Assembly (NCBI RefSeq): GCF_018362975.1
Contig: NZ_CP074371.1
Span: 2,976,001 to 3,040,000 of the forward strand
Direction: 5' to 3'
DNA from: Nocardia tengchongensis
Lineage (GTDB): Bacteria > Actinomycetota > Actinomycetes > Mycobacteriales > Mycobacteriaceae
DNA: 64,000 bases
In this document: piece after piece, positions 48,570-57,798 of the stretch
How positions within the stretch are numbered: position 1 is the first letter of the stretch
Layout: each line of letters starts with the position of its first letter
Notes under the pieces: generated by a model
What the model was told of the DNA's origin: nothing
What the model saw: only the letters and a program-made list of their open reading frames with translations
Databases searched by the model: none
Made by a program: the position numbers and the translations under genes

Positions 48570-51161
48570 ATGCCAAACAGCTCTACCCAGGCATCGGTAT
48601 CCACCCCGTCTCGGGTGGCAGCACCGGTCCGGGTCGCACCGTCCATCGCACCGTCGGCGCCGACGATCGAGCAATCGGCACCCCCCGAGAGAACGCTCAC
48701 GCACCGCCAGATCATGACCATCCTGTCCGGTCTGCTGCTGGGCGTGTTCCTCGCGGCACTGGACCAGAACATCGTCAGCGTGGCGATCGTCCGCATCGCC
48801 AACAGCCTGCACGGCTTCGACAAACAAGCCTGGGCCACCACGGCCTACCTGATCACCGCCACCATCTCCACGCCGCTCTACGGCAAATTGGCCGACATCT
48901 ACGGCCGAAAACCCTGCTACCTCATCGCCATCGGCGTCTTCGTGCTCGGCTCGGTGGCCTGCACCTTCGCCACCTCGATGTACCAGCTCGCGGGCTTCCG
49001 CGCGCTGCAGGGCGTCGGCGCGGGCGGGCTCATGTCGCTGGCCTTCACCATCATCGGCGATATCGTGCCGCCCCGCGAAAGGGTCAGGTACCAGGGCTAT
49101 TTCATGATGGTGTTCGGCATCGCCACCGTGCTGGGACCGGTGCTGGGCGGCTTCTTCTCCAATGCCGACCACATTCTGGGACTGTCGGGCTGGCGCTGGG
49201 TGTTCCTGGTGAACGTGCCCATCGGCGGGCTCGCGCTGGTCGTGGTCGCCAAGGTGCTCAACGTGCCCTTCGAACGACACCGGCACCGCACCGACTGGCT
49301 GGGCGCGATAACCCTTGCGGCTGGCACGGTTCCGCTGCTCATCGTCGCCCAACAGGGCCGCGAGTGGGGATGGCGGTCACCGCACGCCCTGCTCTGCTAC
49401 GGCATCGCGGCCGCGGGGCTGGCGCTGTTCCTGGTCGTCGAATTCCTGATGAAGGACTCCGCGCTGATTCCGCTGCGGCTGTTCCGGAGTCGCACGTTCA
49501 GCATCGCCATCCTGGGTGGATTCGTGGTCGGCGTGGCCATGTTCGGCGCGATCGTGCTGGTGCCGTTGTACTTCCAGGTGGTGCGCGGATATTCGCCCAC
49601 GCGCTCCGGGCTTTTCATGCTGCCGCTGGTGGTCGGCATCATGATCGGCGCACAATTGTCCGGGCTCATCACCAAATTCACCGGACGCTACAAGGCGCTG
49701 CCCATCCTCGGATCACTGGTGATCGGCGTGGGATCGCTGCTGTTCGCGCTGGTCCGCTTCGACAGCCCGCTGTGGCAGCCGCTGCTGTACTGCGGCGTCA
49801 TCGGTTTCGGGCTGGGCGGGTGCATGCAGACGCTCATCATCGCCGCGCAGAACGCCGGGCCGCGCGCGGACATGGGCGTGTCCACCGCGTCGGCCACCTT
49901 CTTCCGGCAGATGGGCGGCACCCTCGGCGTCGCGGTGTTCCTCACCATCCTGTTCAACCTGCTGCCGCGAAAGATCATGGCGGCCTTCGGCGGTCAGTTG
50001 CCGCCGGAGTTCGACGCCGCGCAACTGGGCCGGGTCGAAGCCAACACCAGCGGTATCGCGGCGCTGCCCGAACACCTGCGGACCCCCATCCTGGTCGGGT
50101 TCACCCACGCCATGGGCGGGGTGTTCGCGGTGGCCGCCGCGGTGGCGGTGGTGGCGGCGTTCGTGCTGCTGTTCATGAAAGAGATTCCGCTGCAGGACAC
50201 TCCGGTGCCCGCCGTGGTCATCGAGGAGATCGTCGAGGCGGAACCCGAACCCGAACCCGAGCCGGAGCCGGAGTGCGAGTTCGACGAGTCCCCCGGCCTG
50301 TCGGTGTCGGGCCGGGTGCAACGGGAGGACGGGCAGTCGGTGCCCGACACCGTGCTCACGCTCATCGACCAACGCGGACGCCAGGTTTCGCGGGCTGTCG
50401 GCAATTCCGACGGCGAGTACCTCATCGGCGCCCCGCATACGGGCGGATACGTGCTGATCGTGTCGGCGTTCGGGTATCAGCCCGCCGCGCTGAGCATTTC
50501 CGTCGGCAGCCGCCCGCATCGCCTGGATGTCTCGCTGCTCGGCTCCGGCGAGGTGTCGGGCGTGGTGCGGTCGGCGGGGCGGGGCGCGCCGCTGGGAGAT
50601 GCGACGGTCACCCTCACCGACGCCTTCGGCGATGTGGTCGGGTCCGCCGTCACCACCTCCGACGGTGACTTCACCTGCCGCGGCGTGCTGGCCGGGACCT
50701 ACACGCTGGTCGCGGTGGCCGAGCACATGCGGCCCTCCGCCATCACCCTCACCGTGCCCGACAGCGGGATGCTGCGCCACGACATCGAATTGGCGCCGCG
50801 ATCGGTGCTGGCCGGGTCGGCCTGCAACGAGCGCGGCGACGGCATCCCCGACGCCCAGATCACCGTGCTGGACGAGGCCGGGGACCTGATCGCGGTCACC
50901 CGCACCGACGACACCGGCCGCTATGTGGTGCCCGACCTGGCCGAGGGGCGATACACCGTGATGGCGCGCGGGTATCCGGCCGCGTTCAGCCGGGTCACGG
51001 TGGCCGACGGTGAAGTGGCGCATGACGTGCTGCTGGGATACGAGCGGATGGAGGCGGTGTCCGATGTACGCAGAGAGGTGTCGGTCGACCGCAGAGAGGC
51101 GTCCGTCGACCGGATGGAGACGGTCGGCGCCGACCGTAGGGAGGTGGCGGACCGAGTTTGA
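48570..51161 (+). CDS. DHA2-family MFS exporter fused to three carboxypeptidase-regulatory-like domains
   Basis: Fusion protein of 863 aa. After an N-terminal Ser/Thr/Pro-rich tail, residues about 48-550 form a 14-helix major-facilitator exporter of the DHA2/EmrB type. GVFLAALDQNIVSVAIVRIANSL and KLADIYGRKPCYLI are motif-C and motif-A regions. After the last helix comes an acidic Glu-Pro linker (PEPEPEPEPE), then three beta-sandwich domains of about 80 residues: SGRVQREDGQSVPDTVLTLIDQRGR, SGVVRSAGRGAPLGDATVTLTDAFG and AGSACNERGDGIPDAQITVLDEAG. Each ends with a G.Y/F.....AGYTL-like turn. The C-terminus has short DRREASVDRME-type repeats. The domains presumably lie in the cytoplasm or, if the topology is unusual, outside. 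Drug export is the general role. Confidence 0.85.
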   Translation: MPNSSTQASVSTPSRVAAPVRVAPSIAPSAPTIEQSAPPERTLTHRQIMTILSGLLLGVFLAALDQNIVSVAIVRIANSLHGFDKQAWATTAYLITATISTPLYGKLADIYGRKPCYLIAIGVFVLGSVACTFATSMYQLAGFRALQGVGAGGLMSLAFTIIGDIVPPRERVRYQGYFMMVFGIATVLGPVLGGFFSNADHILGLSGWRWVFLVNVPIGGLALVVVAKVLNVPFERHRHRTDWLGAITLAAGTVPLLIVAQQGREWGWRSPHALLCYGIAAAGLALFLVVEFLMKDSALIPLRLFRSRTFSIAILGGFVVGVAMFGAIVLVPLYFQVVRGYSPTRSGLFMLPLVVGIMIGAQLSGLITKFTGRYKALPILGSLVIGVGSLLFALVRFDSPLWQPLLYCGVIGFGLGGCMQTLIIAAQNAGPRADMGVSTASATFFRQMGGTLGVAVFLTILFNLLPRKIMAAFGGQLPPEFDAAQLGRVEANTSGIAALPEHLRTPILVGFTHAMGGVFAVAAAVAVVAAFVLLFMKEIPLQDTPVPAVVIEEIVEAEPEPEPEPEPECEFDESPGLSVSGRVQREDGQSVPDTVLTLIDQRGRQVSRAVGNSDGEYLIGAPHTGGYVLIVSAFGYQPAALSISVGSRPHRLDVSLLGSGEVSGVVRSAGRGAPLGDATVTLTDAFGDVVGSAVTTSDGDFTCRGVLAGTYTLVAVAEHMRPSAITLTVPDSGMLRHDIELAPRSVLAGSACNERGDGIPDAQITVLDEAGDLIAVTRTDDTGRYVVPDLAEGRYTVMARGYPAAFSRVTVADGEVAHDVLLGYERMEAVSDVRREVSVDRREASVDRMETVGADRREVADRV

Positions 51162-51254
51162 GATTCGGTGAGCGGGACAGCCGTCCAGCTGTTAGGTTCC
51201 GCACTGAAAACAGTCCATTATTCGGTATTGGGCTGACCCAGGGGAGAACCAGAC

Positions 51255-52139
51255 ATGAAGACCTCGCGCGCACTGCTCACCGCCGCCGCCCTCGCCGCCG
51301 TCCTGCCCACCGCGGCGGTAGCCGCCGAACCGCCCGCGGCCACCGTCAACGAGTATGTGGCCCTCGGTGATTCCTGGGCCGCCGACGCCACCCTCAGTCA
51401 GCTCAGCACCGCGTTCACCCCCGTGCCCTGCGTGCAGAGCGCCCACAACTACGCCAAGCAGGTGGCCGCCGCCCTGGCCGTGCCGGTGTTCCGCGACGCC
51501 ACCTGCGGCGGCGCGGTCACCGCGAACATGACCCGGCCGCAGTCCATCGGCGGCAGCTCCAACCCGCCGCAGTTCGACCGGCTCACCGAGTCCACCGACC
51601 TGGTCACCCTCGAAATCGGCGGCAACGACGCGAATCTGGCCGCCATCGTCACCGACTGCATCACCCTCGACCCCGCGATCAGCCCCTGCCTGAACTCCAT
51701 GGTCACCGACGGCGTCGACCGGATGTCACAGAACATCGCCAAGACCGAACCCCGCGTGGCCGCCACCATCGCCGGCATCCGGGAACGCGCCCCGCACGCC
51801 CGCATCCTGCTGCTCGACTACTTCGAAGGCATCGGCCTCGACGGCGGCTGCTGGCCGGTCATCCCCATCTCCGACCCCGACGCGATCTGGCTGGGGCAGA
51901 AGCTGATCGAACTGCACACCATGCTCGCCCGGGTCGCCGCCACCACCGGCGTCGACTTCGTCGACACCTACGCCGGCAGCTCGGGCCACGACGCCTGCCA
52001 GCCGGTCGGCACTCGCTGGGTGGAGGGCCTGGTCCCGTTCTCCGGCAACCCGGTCGGCCTCGCCGTCCCCTTCCACCCCAACCAGCTCGGCGCGGACTAC
52101 CAAGCTCGCCGGGTGCTGGAGACCCTCGGCGCGTCCTGA
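51255..52139 (+). CDS. Secreted SGNH/GDSL hydrolase
   Basis: Exported esterase of the SGNH family, 294 aa, with a signal peptide (MKTSRALLTAAALAAVLPTAAVAA). The four family blocks are present: GDSW with the nucleophile Ser near residue 39, a Gly near GGAVTANMT in block II, GGND (block III), and HPN near the C-terminus (FHPNQLGADYQ) with the catalytic His. It also has about six Cys, likely as disulfides. ATG 51255 has GGGGAG upstream. Predicted lipase or carbohydrate-acetyl esterase outside the cell. It follows the MFS fusion gene without an obvious functional link. Confidence 0.85.
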   Translation: MKTSRALLTAAALAAVLPTAAVAAEPPAATVNEYVALGDSWAADATLSQLSTAFTPVPCVQSAHNYAKQVAAALAVPVFRDATCGGAVTANMTRPQSIGGSSNPPQFDRLTESTDLVTLEIGGNDANLAAIVTDCITLDPAISPCLNSMVTDGVDRMSQNIAKTEPRVAATIAGIRERAPHARILLLDYFEGIGLDGGCWPVIPISDPDAIWLGQKLIELHTMLARVAATTGVDFVDTYAGSSGHDACQPVGTRWVEGLVPFSGNPVGLAVPFHPNQLGADYQARRVLETLGAS

Positions 52140-52372
52140 CCGCTCACACCGCCGGCGGCAGTCGCGCCCCGCGCGGCAGTCTTGTCCCGCCACCCGCCAC
52201 CCGGCATACCGGGGGATCCGTCCGCGGTCGCCGGTGCCGCGCCCGCGACCGGAAGGTCCGTCACCGCAGCGGTCTTACCCAGGCGCCCAGCTCTCTCACT
52301 ACCGCGCGGGGACTCACTGCGGGCGCGGCAGTCGCACTCCGCGTTCGGTGGCTTCGGCCCCGCCCGGCGCTG
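52140..52372. other. Intergenic gap between convergent SGNH and molybdopterin genes
   Basis: This 233-base gap is GC-rich. A short inverted repeat, CGGTCGC/GCGACCG, near 52225-52255 may help termination. No ORF with coding-like character or promoter was found. Confidence 0.35.
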
Positions 52373-54343
52373 TCACTCTTGCAGGCGCGGTGTGATTCGC
52401 ACGCGGTTGTCGTGGAAGACCGCGCCGCCGCCGTAGTCCGAATCCCGTTCGGCGATGGTCGCGTTCACGGTCGCGCCGCCGGAGTGCTTGGCCCAGCGGC
52501 CTTTCGGGGTCGCGGCGACGCCGGGACGGACCGTGTCGGAGACCTCGGCGATCGCGTCGAAGGAGCCGCGGTCGTTGCCGACCGTCACCGGATCACCGTC
52601 GGCGATGCCACGCGCGGCCGCGTCGTCGGGGTGGATGGTGACGCGGAGTTCGCCTGCGCGCCGCCGCAATTCGGGATTCGAACCGAACCCCGTATTGAGG
52701 AAATAGTGTGAGGCGGCCGAGATCAGCACCAGTCCGTCGCCCGGATCGGCGGGCGGGGTGTAGCCGGCCAGCGGCGCGTGCCCGTCCCGCTCGGCCAGGT
52801 TGGACACGAACCGCAGCTTGCCCGCGGGCACCGGACCCGGCGCGATCTTCAGGAAGCCCTCGGCGCGCAGCCGGTCCACGTCGTACTGTTTCAGCAGCTG
52901 GTTCGCCAGCTCCTCGTCGGACTCGTAGAGCGCCGGTTCGGTGAGCCCCATGCGGCGGGCCAGGCGGCGGAAGGTTTCGGTGGTGGGCAGGCAGTCGCCG
53001 GGCGGCGCCACGGCCGGCTCGTTCCAGACCAGATAGAGATTGCCGTACGCGGCCAGCACATCCAGGTGCTCGGGCTGCATGGTGGCCGGGAGGACGATAT
53101 CGGCGTAGTCGACCGTGTCGGTCGGGAAGTGTTCGAGCACCACCGTGAACAGGTCCGCACGGGACAGACCCTCGATCACCCGGCGCTGATCGGGGTTGGA
53201 GCCCACCGGATTCGCGCCGATCACGAACAACGCGTGCACCGGCGGGCCGTCCGGATCCAGCAGCGCCTCACCCATCCGGGTCATGGACAGGGTGCGCACC
53301 GGTTGCGGCAGCAGATCGAAGCGGGTCAGGGCGGGCGTGTCGAGGCGGAAGTGGCCGCTGGTCGAATAGTGCAGTCCGCCACCGCGAATCGCCCAGTCGC
53401 CGGTCACGCCCGGCAGGCAGGCGAGGGTGCGCAGGGCCATGCCGCCGCCCGCGTGCCGCTGCATGCCCTGCGAGGCGCGGATGGCGGTGGGGCGGGTGCG
53501 GGCGATGCGCTCGCCCAGGGCCACGATGCGCTCTACCGGCACACCGGTGATGGCGGCGGCCCGCTCGGGCGGGTACTCGGCGATGCGGGACCGGAACTCG
53601 GGCCAGCCCTCGGTGTGGGCGGCGAGGAACTCCTCGTCCTGCGCGCCCAGCCCGACGATGACGTGCATCAGGCCCAATGCGAGCGCGGCATCGGTGCCCG
53701 GCAGCGGGGCCAGGTGTTCGTCACAGCGTTCGGCGGTCTTGGTGCGCACCGGATCGATGGCCACCGTGTACGCGCCGCTGTCCTGGATGAATTTCCAGAC
53801 GTGATGGCCGGAGGTCATCGGGTTGGTGCCCCACAACAAGATCAGCTTCGATGCCGCCAGGTTCTCGGGGTCCATGCCGCCCGCGGTGCCCAGGGTGTAC
53901 TCCAGCCCGACGGTGCCCGCGACCGAGCAGATGGTCGGGTCGTGGCGGGAGGCGCCGAGCGTATTGAAGAAGCGCCGTCCGGAAAGACCCTCCAGCCCTT
54001 GGATGTAGCCGAGACTGCCGGTGCCGTGGAACGGCCACACCGCTTCGCCGCCGTACTCGGCGATGATGCCGGTCAGGCGTTCGGCGATCTCGTCGAGCGC
54101 CTCGTCCCAGCTGATCGGCTCGAAGCGGCCCTCACCCTTGCGGCCGACCCGGCGCAGCGGGCGGGTGAGACGTTCGGGGGAGTGGACCTGTTCGAGGTAG
54201 CGGTTCACCTTGACGCACAGCGCACCCCGGGTGACCGGGTGCTCCTTGTTGCCGCGCAGTCCGGCGGCCCGGCCGTCCTGGACGTCCACCACCCAGGAGC
54301 AGGCGTCGGGGCAGTCGAGGGGGCACGCTCCCAGAACCTTCAC
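52373..54343 (-). CDS. Molybdopterin oxidoreductase family protein (formate-dehydrogenase-like) with N-terminal [4Fe-4S] site
   Basis: Mo/W-bisPGD enzyme of the DMSO-reductase superfamily, 656 aa. From GTG 54343 the four Cys of the [4Fe-4S] site are C7, C11, C15 and C43 (CxxxCxxxCx27C). The Mo-cofactor domain has TICSVAGTVGLEYTLG, LLWGTNPMTSGHHVWKFIQ and DPVRTKTAERCDEHL. The C-terminal pterin-binding part includes RVTIHPDDAAARGIADGDPVTVGNDRG and SGGATVNATIAERDSDYGGG. No other subunit genes are adjacent, so it is probably a soluble single-subunit enzyme. The natural substrate is not known. TTG 54361 is an alternative start. Confidence 0.85.
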   Translation of the reverse strand: MKVLGACPLDCPDACSWVVDVQDGRAAGLRGNKEHPVTRGALCVKVNRYLEQVHSPERLTRPLRRVGRKGEGRFEPISWDEALDEIAERLTGIIAEYGGEAVWPFHGTGSLGYIQGLEGLSGRRFFNTLGASRHDPTICSVAGTVGLEYTLGTAGGMDPENLAASKLILLWGTNPMTSGHHVWKFIQDSGAYTVAIDPVRTKTAERCDEHLAPLPGTDAALALGLMHVIVGLGAQDEEFLAAHTEGWPEFRSRIAEYPPERAAAITGVPVERIVALGERIARTRPTAIRASQGMQRHAGGGMALRTLACLPGVTGDWAIRGGGLHYSTSGHFRLDTPALTRFDLLPQPVRTLSMTRMGEALLDPDGPPVHALFVIGANPVGSNPDQRRVIEGLSRADLFTVVLEHFPTDTVDYADIVLPATMQPEHLDVLAAYGNLYLVWNEPAVAPPGDCLPTTETFRRLARRMGLTEPALYESDEELANQLLKQYDVDRLRAEGFLKIAPGPVPAGKLRFVSNLAERDGHAPLAGYTPPADPGDGLVLISAASHYFLNTGFGSNPELRRRAGELRVTIHPDDAAARGIADGDPVTVGNDRGSFDAIAEVSDTVRPGVAATPKGRWAKHSGGATVNATIAERDSDYGGGAVFHDNRVRITPRLQE

Positions 54344-54525
54344 ACCGTAGATCGTAAGCAAGTGCTCAGGCGGGTGCGAAAGGCGAGGATACGGCCGGTT
54401 TTCCAGTGCGACACGCCTAGGCCGTCATGTGAAGACACGCGGTCGCGCTGGGGTAGTCTCGGCGCGCGGCTAATCAGCCGCAACAGGAGTGCGGGGGCGG
54501 AAGTGCGCGGTGGAATGGGAGATTC

Positions 54526-54936
54526 ATGATCACCCCCGGCCGAGGTCTAGTCGGTGTCGTGTCAGGCTGCGCGGCGCTGCTGACCGGCTGCGCGCACGCA
54601 GGTCACGCCGATACCGCGCACGCGAGCCGGCCCCATACCGAGCTGGCCGCCTCCGATACCTCCGAGATGCAGCGCAGCGCCTTCGTCACCGCCTGCGCGG
54701 GCACCGCGGCGGGCTGGCAGGCGACCGCGGTGGTCAGCAACCGGGATGTGGTGGAGCACCGGTATCTGGTGGTGATCAGTTTCATGACGCCCGAGGCCGC
54801 CGATCTGGAACGGACCCGCACCGAGGTGCTGGTGGCGCCGGGCGCGACCCAGGACTTCACCACCGAGACGCTGCTCGATCCGGTGGCCCGGCCGCAGACC
54901 GTGCGGTGTGTGCTGCGTGGAGTCGAACAGCTCTGA
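54526..54936 (+). CDS. Putative lipoprotein, unknown function
   Basis: Protein of 136 aa with a lipoprotein signal: MITPGRGLVGVVSGCAALLTGCAHAG, lipobox LLTGC with Cys22 as the lipidated residue. The mature part has ACAGTAAGWQATAVVSNRDVVEHRYLVVISFMTPEAADLERTRTEVLVAPGATQDF, which resembles small envelope proteins with an Ig-like beta fold. ATG 54526 has GGGAGA upstream. Divergent from the molybdopterin gene. No family assigned. Confidence 0.65.
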   Translation: MITPGRGLVGVVSGCAALLTGCAHAGHADTAHASRPHTELAASDTSEMQRSAFVTACAGTAAGWQATAVVSNRDVVEHRYLVVISFMTPEAADLERTRTEVLVAPGATQDFTTETLLDPVARPQTVRCVLRGVEQL

Positions 54937-55176
54937 TCGATACTCGCTATTCGGGCACGGGACGGATGGGTCCGTCACGAAAGTTGCGCGGGGACAGGGG
55001 CGGACGCCTAGGATCACCTGCGCCGGCCATGTTCCGTGGGCCGCACCAGTAGGAATAGCTGAAGGTTCACCAACCGTGTGGTGGTGACCATGCGCATTCT
55101 CCGGATGTGGATTTGTCGGTGCCATGGTGCATGCTCTTGGCACGCAGCTGTCCGCCCCGTCCGCCCCGGAGTGCCC

Positions 55177-55937
55177 ATGTCGACCCGTACCAAGCCACAG
55201 CCCTTGTCGGATACCGAGATTCGGGAGATCGCCGCGGAAATCGACGCGGGCAGACCGCCCATGGTGTGGTTCACCGCCCTGGCGGTCGGTGTCCCGGAAG
55301 GCCGCTCCGGCAAGGTGATGTCTCTCGGTGATCCGTCCGAGGGTGATTTCCTGCAGGTGAAGCCGACGGGCTCGAAGGACGTCCTGTCCTTCGGTCCCAC
55401 CGAGGTGACCCTGACCAAGCCGGCCCGGCAGAACCCGAAACCGGCCCCCGCGCCGGCGCCCGTGGTCAAACCGGCCAGTGCAACCCCAAGAACGGCAACC
55501 AGGAAGGAACCGACCGTGACGATGTCGTCCCCCGCGACGATGCCGGCCGCCGCGCCGAGCACCCCGCCCGCTCCGGAAGCCACCCCGCAGCCGGCGCCGA
55601 GGGCGAGGCCAAGAAGCCCGCCTCGCGCCCGGCCCGCAATGCCGCCGCGAACTCGGCCGCCGCCCGCAAGCCCAAGGCTCCCGAGGTGACGGTCACCCTC
55701 TCCGGCACCGGTGAGGGCGAGTGGACCCTCGACGTCGTCAACGGCAAGAAGCGCACCATTCGCGGCCTGGCCGTGCCGAGTTCGGCTGTCTCCCAGGCGG
55801 CCAAGATCCTGCACCCCGAGGTGTCGGAGGTGGTGGACTCGATCCTGGAGTCCGTCCGCGCCTCCCAGCGCGCCAAGGTCGAGCAGCTGCAGGCCGAACT
55901 CGAGTCGGCGCGTCGGCTACTCGAAGACCTGGCCTGA
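55177..55937 (+). pseudogene. DUF6319-like DNA-binding-type protein, frameshifted in the Pro-rich linker
   Basis: Conserved actinobacterial protein of the DUF6319 type. The N-terminal half (LSDTEIREIAAEIDAGRPPMVWFTALAVGVPEGRSGKVMSLGDPSEGDFLQVKPTGSKDVLSFGPTEVTL) and the C-terminal half (VTVTLSGTGEGEWTLDVVNGKKRTIRGLAVPSSAVSQAAKILHPEVSEVVDSILE) are in different frames. The first frame stops at 55690 in a Pro/Ala-rich linker; one missing base, most likely between 55520 and 55600, joins them through EGEAKKPASRPARNAAANSAAARKPKAPE. The restored protein has 253 aa and ends in a coiled coil (RAKVEQLQAELESARRLLEDL). ATG 55177 has CGGAG upstream. Confidence 0.7.
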
Positions 55938-56003
55938 GCCGACCTTCCGGCCCGAGGGCTGATGGCCCAACCCTTCTCGTGTGGGTTGGGCCACAACTCG
56001 TGT

Positions 56004-57526
56004 TCAGACCGCGGATTCGCGCTGCCAGGTGAGCGGGCCCGATTCCGGGCGGCCGCGGCGTAGATCGTCGTGGAAGATGTAGCCGAGCGAGTATTCCTTG
56101 GCGTGGTACATGGCCGAATCCGCCTCGCGCAGTAGCTCGTAGACCGTGGTCTCGGTCTCGCGCGGCTTGGTGCAGGCGATGCCGATACTGGCCGCGATGC
56201 GCACCTCGGCCGCGCTCAACTCGAACGGTTCCCCCAGCGTGGCCAGCAGGCGTTCGGCCAGCTGCCGCGCCTGCGCCTGCGCCAGTGGGGCCAGCACCAC
56301 GAATTCGTCGCCGCCGTATCGGGCGGCCGCGTCGTCGCGGCGTATCACCCGGCGGATACGGGCGGCCGCGTTCGCGATCAGCTCGTCACCCACCGCGTGC
56401 CCGTAGTTGTCGTTGACCCGCTTGAATCCGTCCAGGTCGATGAACAGCAGCGCCAGCGGCTGCCCGGCCCACCGCTCCCGATTACGATGCAGCGCCCGCA
56501 GCAGGGGCGGCGCGGTTCAGGAGTCCGGTGAGCATGTCATGGTCTGCCTGATACTGTGCGCGCCGCTCGCTGCGGGCGCTGCGTTCGATCGCGCGCTCAC
56601 TGCGTAGCAGCACCCCGGCTAGTAGTAGGGCGAACAGCGACGACACCACGACGCGGTCCAGGGTGTCCAGGCTGGAGCCGACCACCGGCACCAGCGAGGC
56701 CACGATCATGACGATCGCGATGATGCTGGCCCGCTGCCGGGACCGGTGCGGATGGATATCGCGCGGCCCGCCCAGCACCACCATGCTCGGGTGCAGCGCG
56801 GCCGCGCCGATCAGCGTGAAACCCAGCTGCAGCGGCAGCAACTGGATCTGCCGCCCGATCACCGCCGAACCCGCGGTCTCCAGGTTGTAGGCCAGATCAC
56901 CGGCCAGGATCACCAGCATGGCCAGATGTACCAGGCGCAGTGAGGTTTCCGAGCGCGCCGAGGTGATCACCGAATGCACGATCACGGTGAGCAGCAGGGC
57001 GTCCACGATCGGATCCGCGACGCAGGTGATGGCGGTGAAGTTCACGTGGTGCGCCATGTGCAGCACCGGGGAGATGAGGAACGTCCACGAGAGCAGCAGC
57101 GCGCCCAGGCCGATCAGGCCGGAGTCGAGCAGCAGGTCGTGATCGGTGCTGTTCTGGCGCGGGCGTAACCACAGCACCGCGGCCACACCGACGCAGCAGT
57201 ACCCGCTGAGGGTGAACAGATCGTCGAAGGGGTGCCGCTGGGAGTCCGAGACGTGGCGTAAGGCGGTGCCGATGGCGAACTGCACCGCGGCCGCGGAGAG
57301 CAGGTACCAGGGCAGCGGATGGCGGGGCCGGAACTTGCGCACCCCCCATGCCGATCATGGTGAGGCTGATCGCGACCGATACGAACAGGGTGCCCAGCGC
57401 CACGGCTTTGGAGTCGATCGCCAGCGGCAGGCCGAGAATCAGTACGCCACAGATGAACAGGACGGTGCGCCAGCAGATATTGAAGCGTCGACCGGGCCGT
57501 TCGGCCGGTTGTACGTCTGTTCCCAC
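56004..57526 (-). pseudogene. Membrane-bound GGDEF-domain protein (diguanylate cyclase), twice frameshifted
   Basis: Probable c-di-GMP synthase. Restored from GTG 57526 (AAGGGGGG upstream) it has 506 aa: a membrane part with about nine helices (ICWRTVLFICGVLILGLPLAI through VVVSSLFALLLAGVLL), then a GGDEF domain (ADHDMLTGLLNRAALLRALHRNRERW... RYGGDEFVVLAPLAQ). The GGDEF active site is intact and includes LFIDLDGFKRVNDNYGH. Two +1 shifts, both in G/C runs, break it: near 57345 (run of six) and near 56505 (run of four). In pieces it would make no functional cyclase. Confidence 0.75.
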
Positions 57527-57798
57527 CAGCCCCCCCTTATCCGAGCAGTACTCGAAAAGACACCGCCGATCATCAACCGAGTGTTGCGGTACGAGCATAG
57601 GTGCCCGCGCTGCGGTGGCAGAGTGCCCGGTCGAGAAAGGCGCTGCCACTAATTGGGCAACCGGTCCGATCATTACATGAAAGCGCGCGCTCCGGAGCGG
57701 AGTTCGGCGAACCCGCAGGGCTGCTTTCGCGAGACTCGCTATGCTCCCCGCAGACCGAACCGTACGGCCCGCAACACCCGGTGCAGAGGAGCCCGACT

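Noticed and set aside
52778..54529. Long plus-strand ORF (583 codons) opposite the molybdopterin gene
   Set aside because: Gly/Arg/Ala-rich mirror of a gene with an intact [4Fe-4S] motif.
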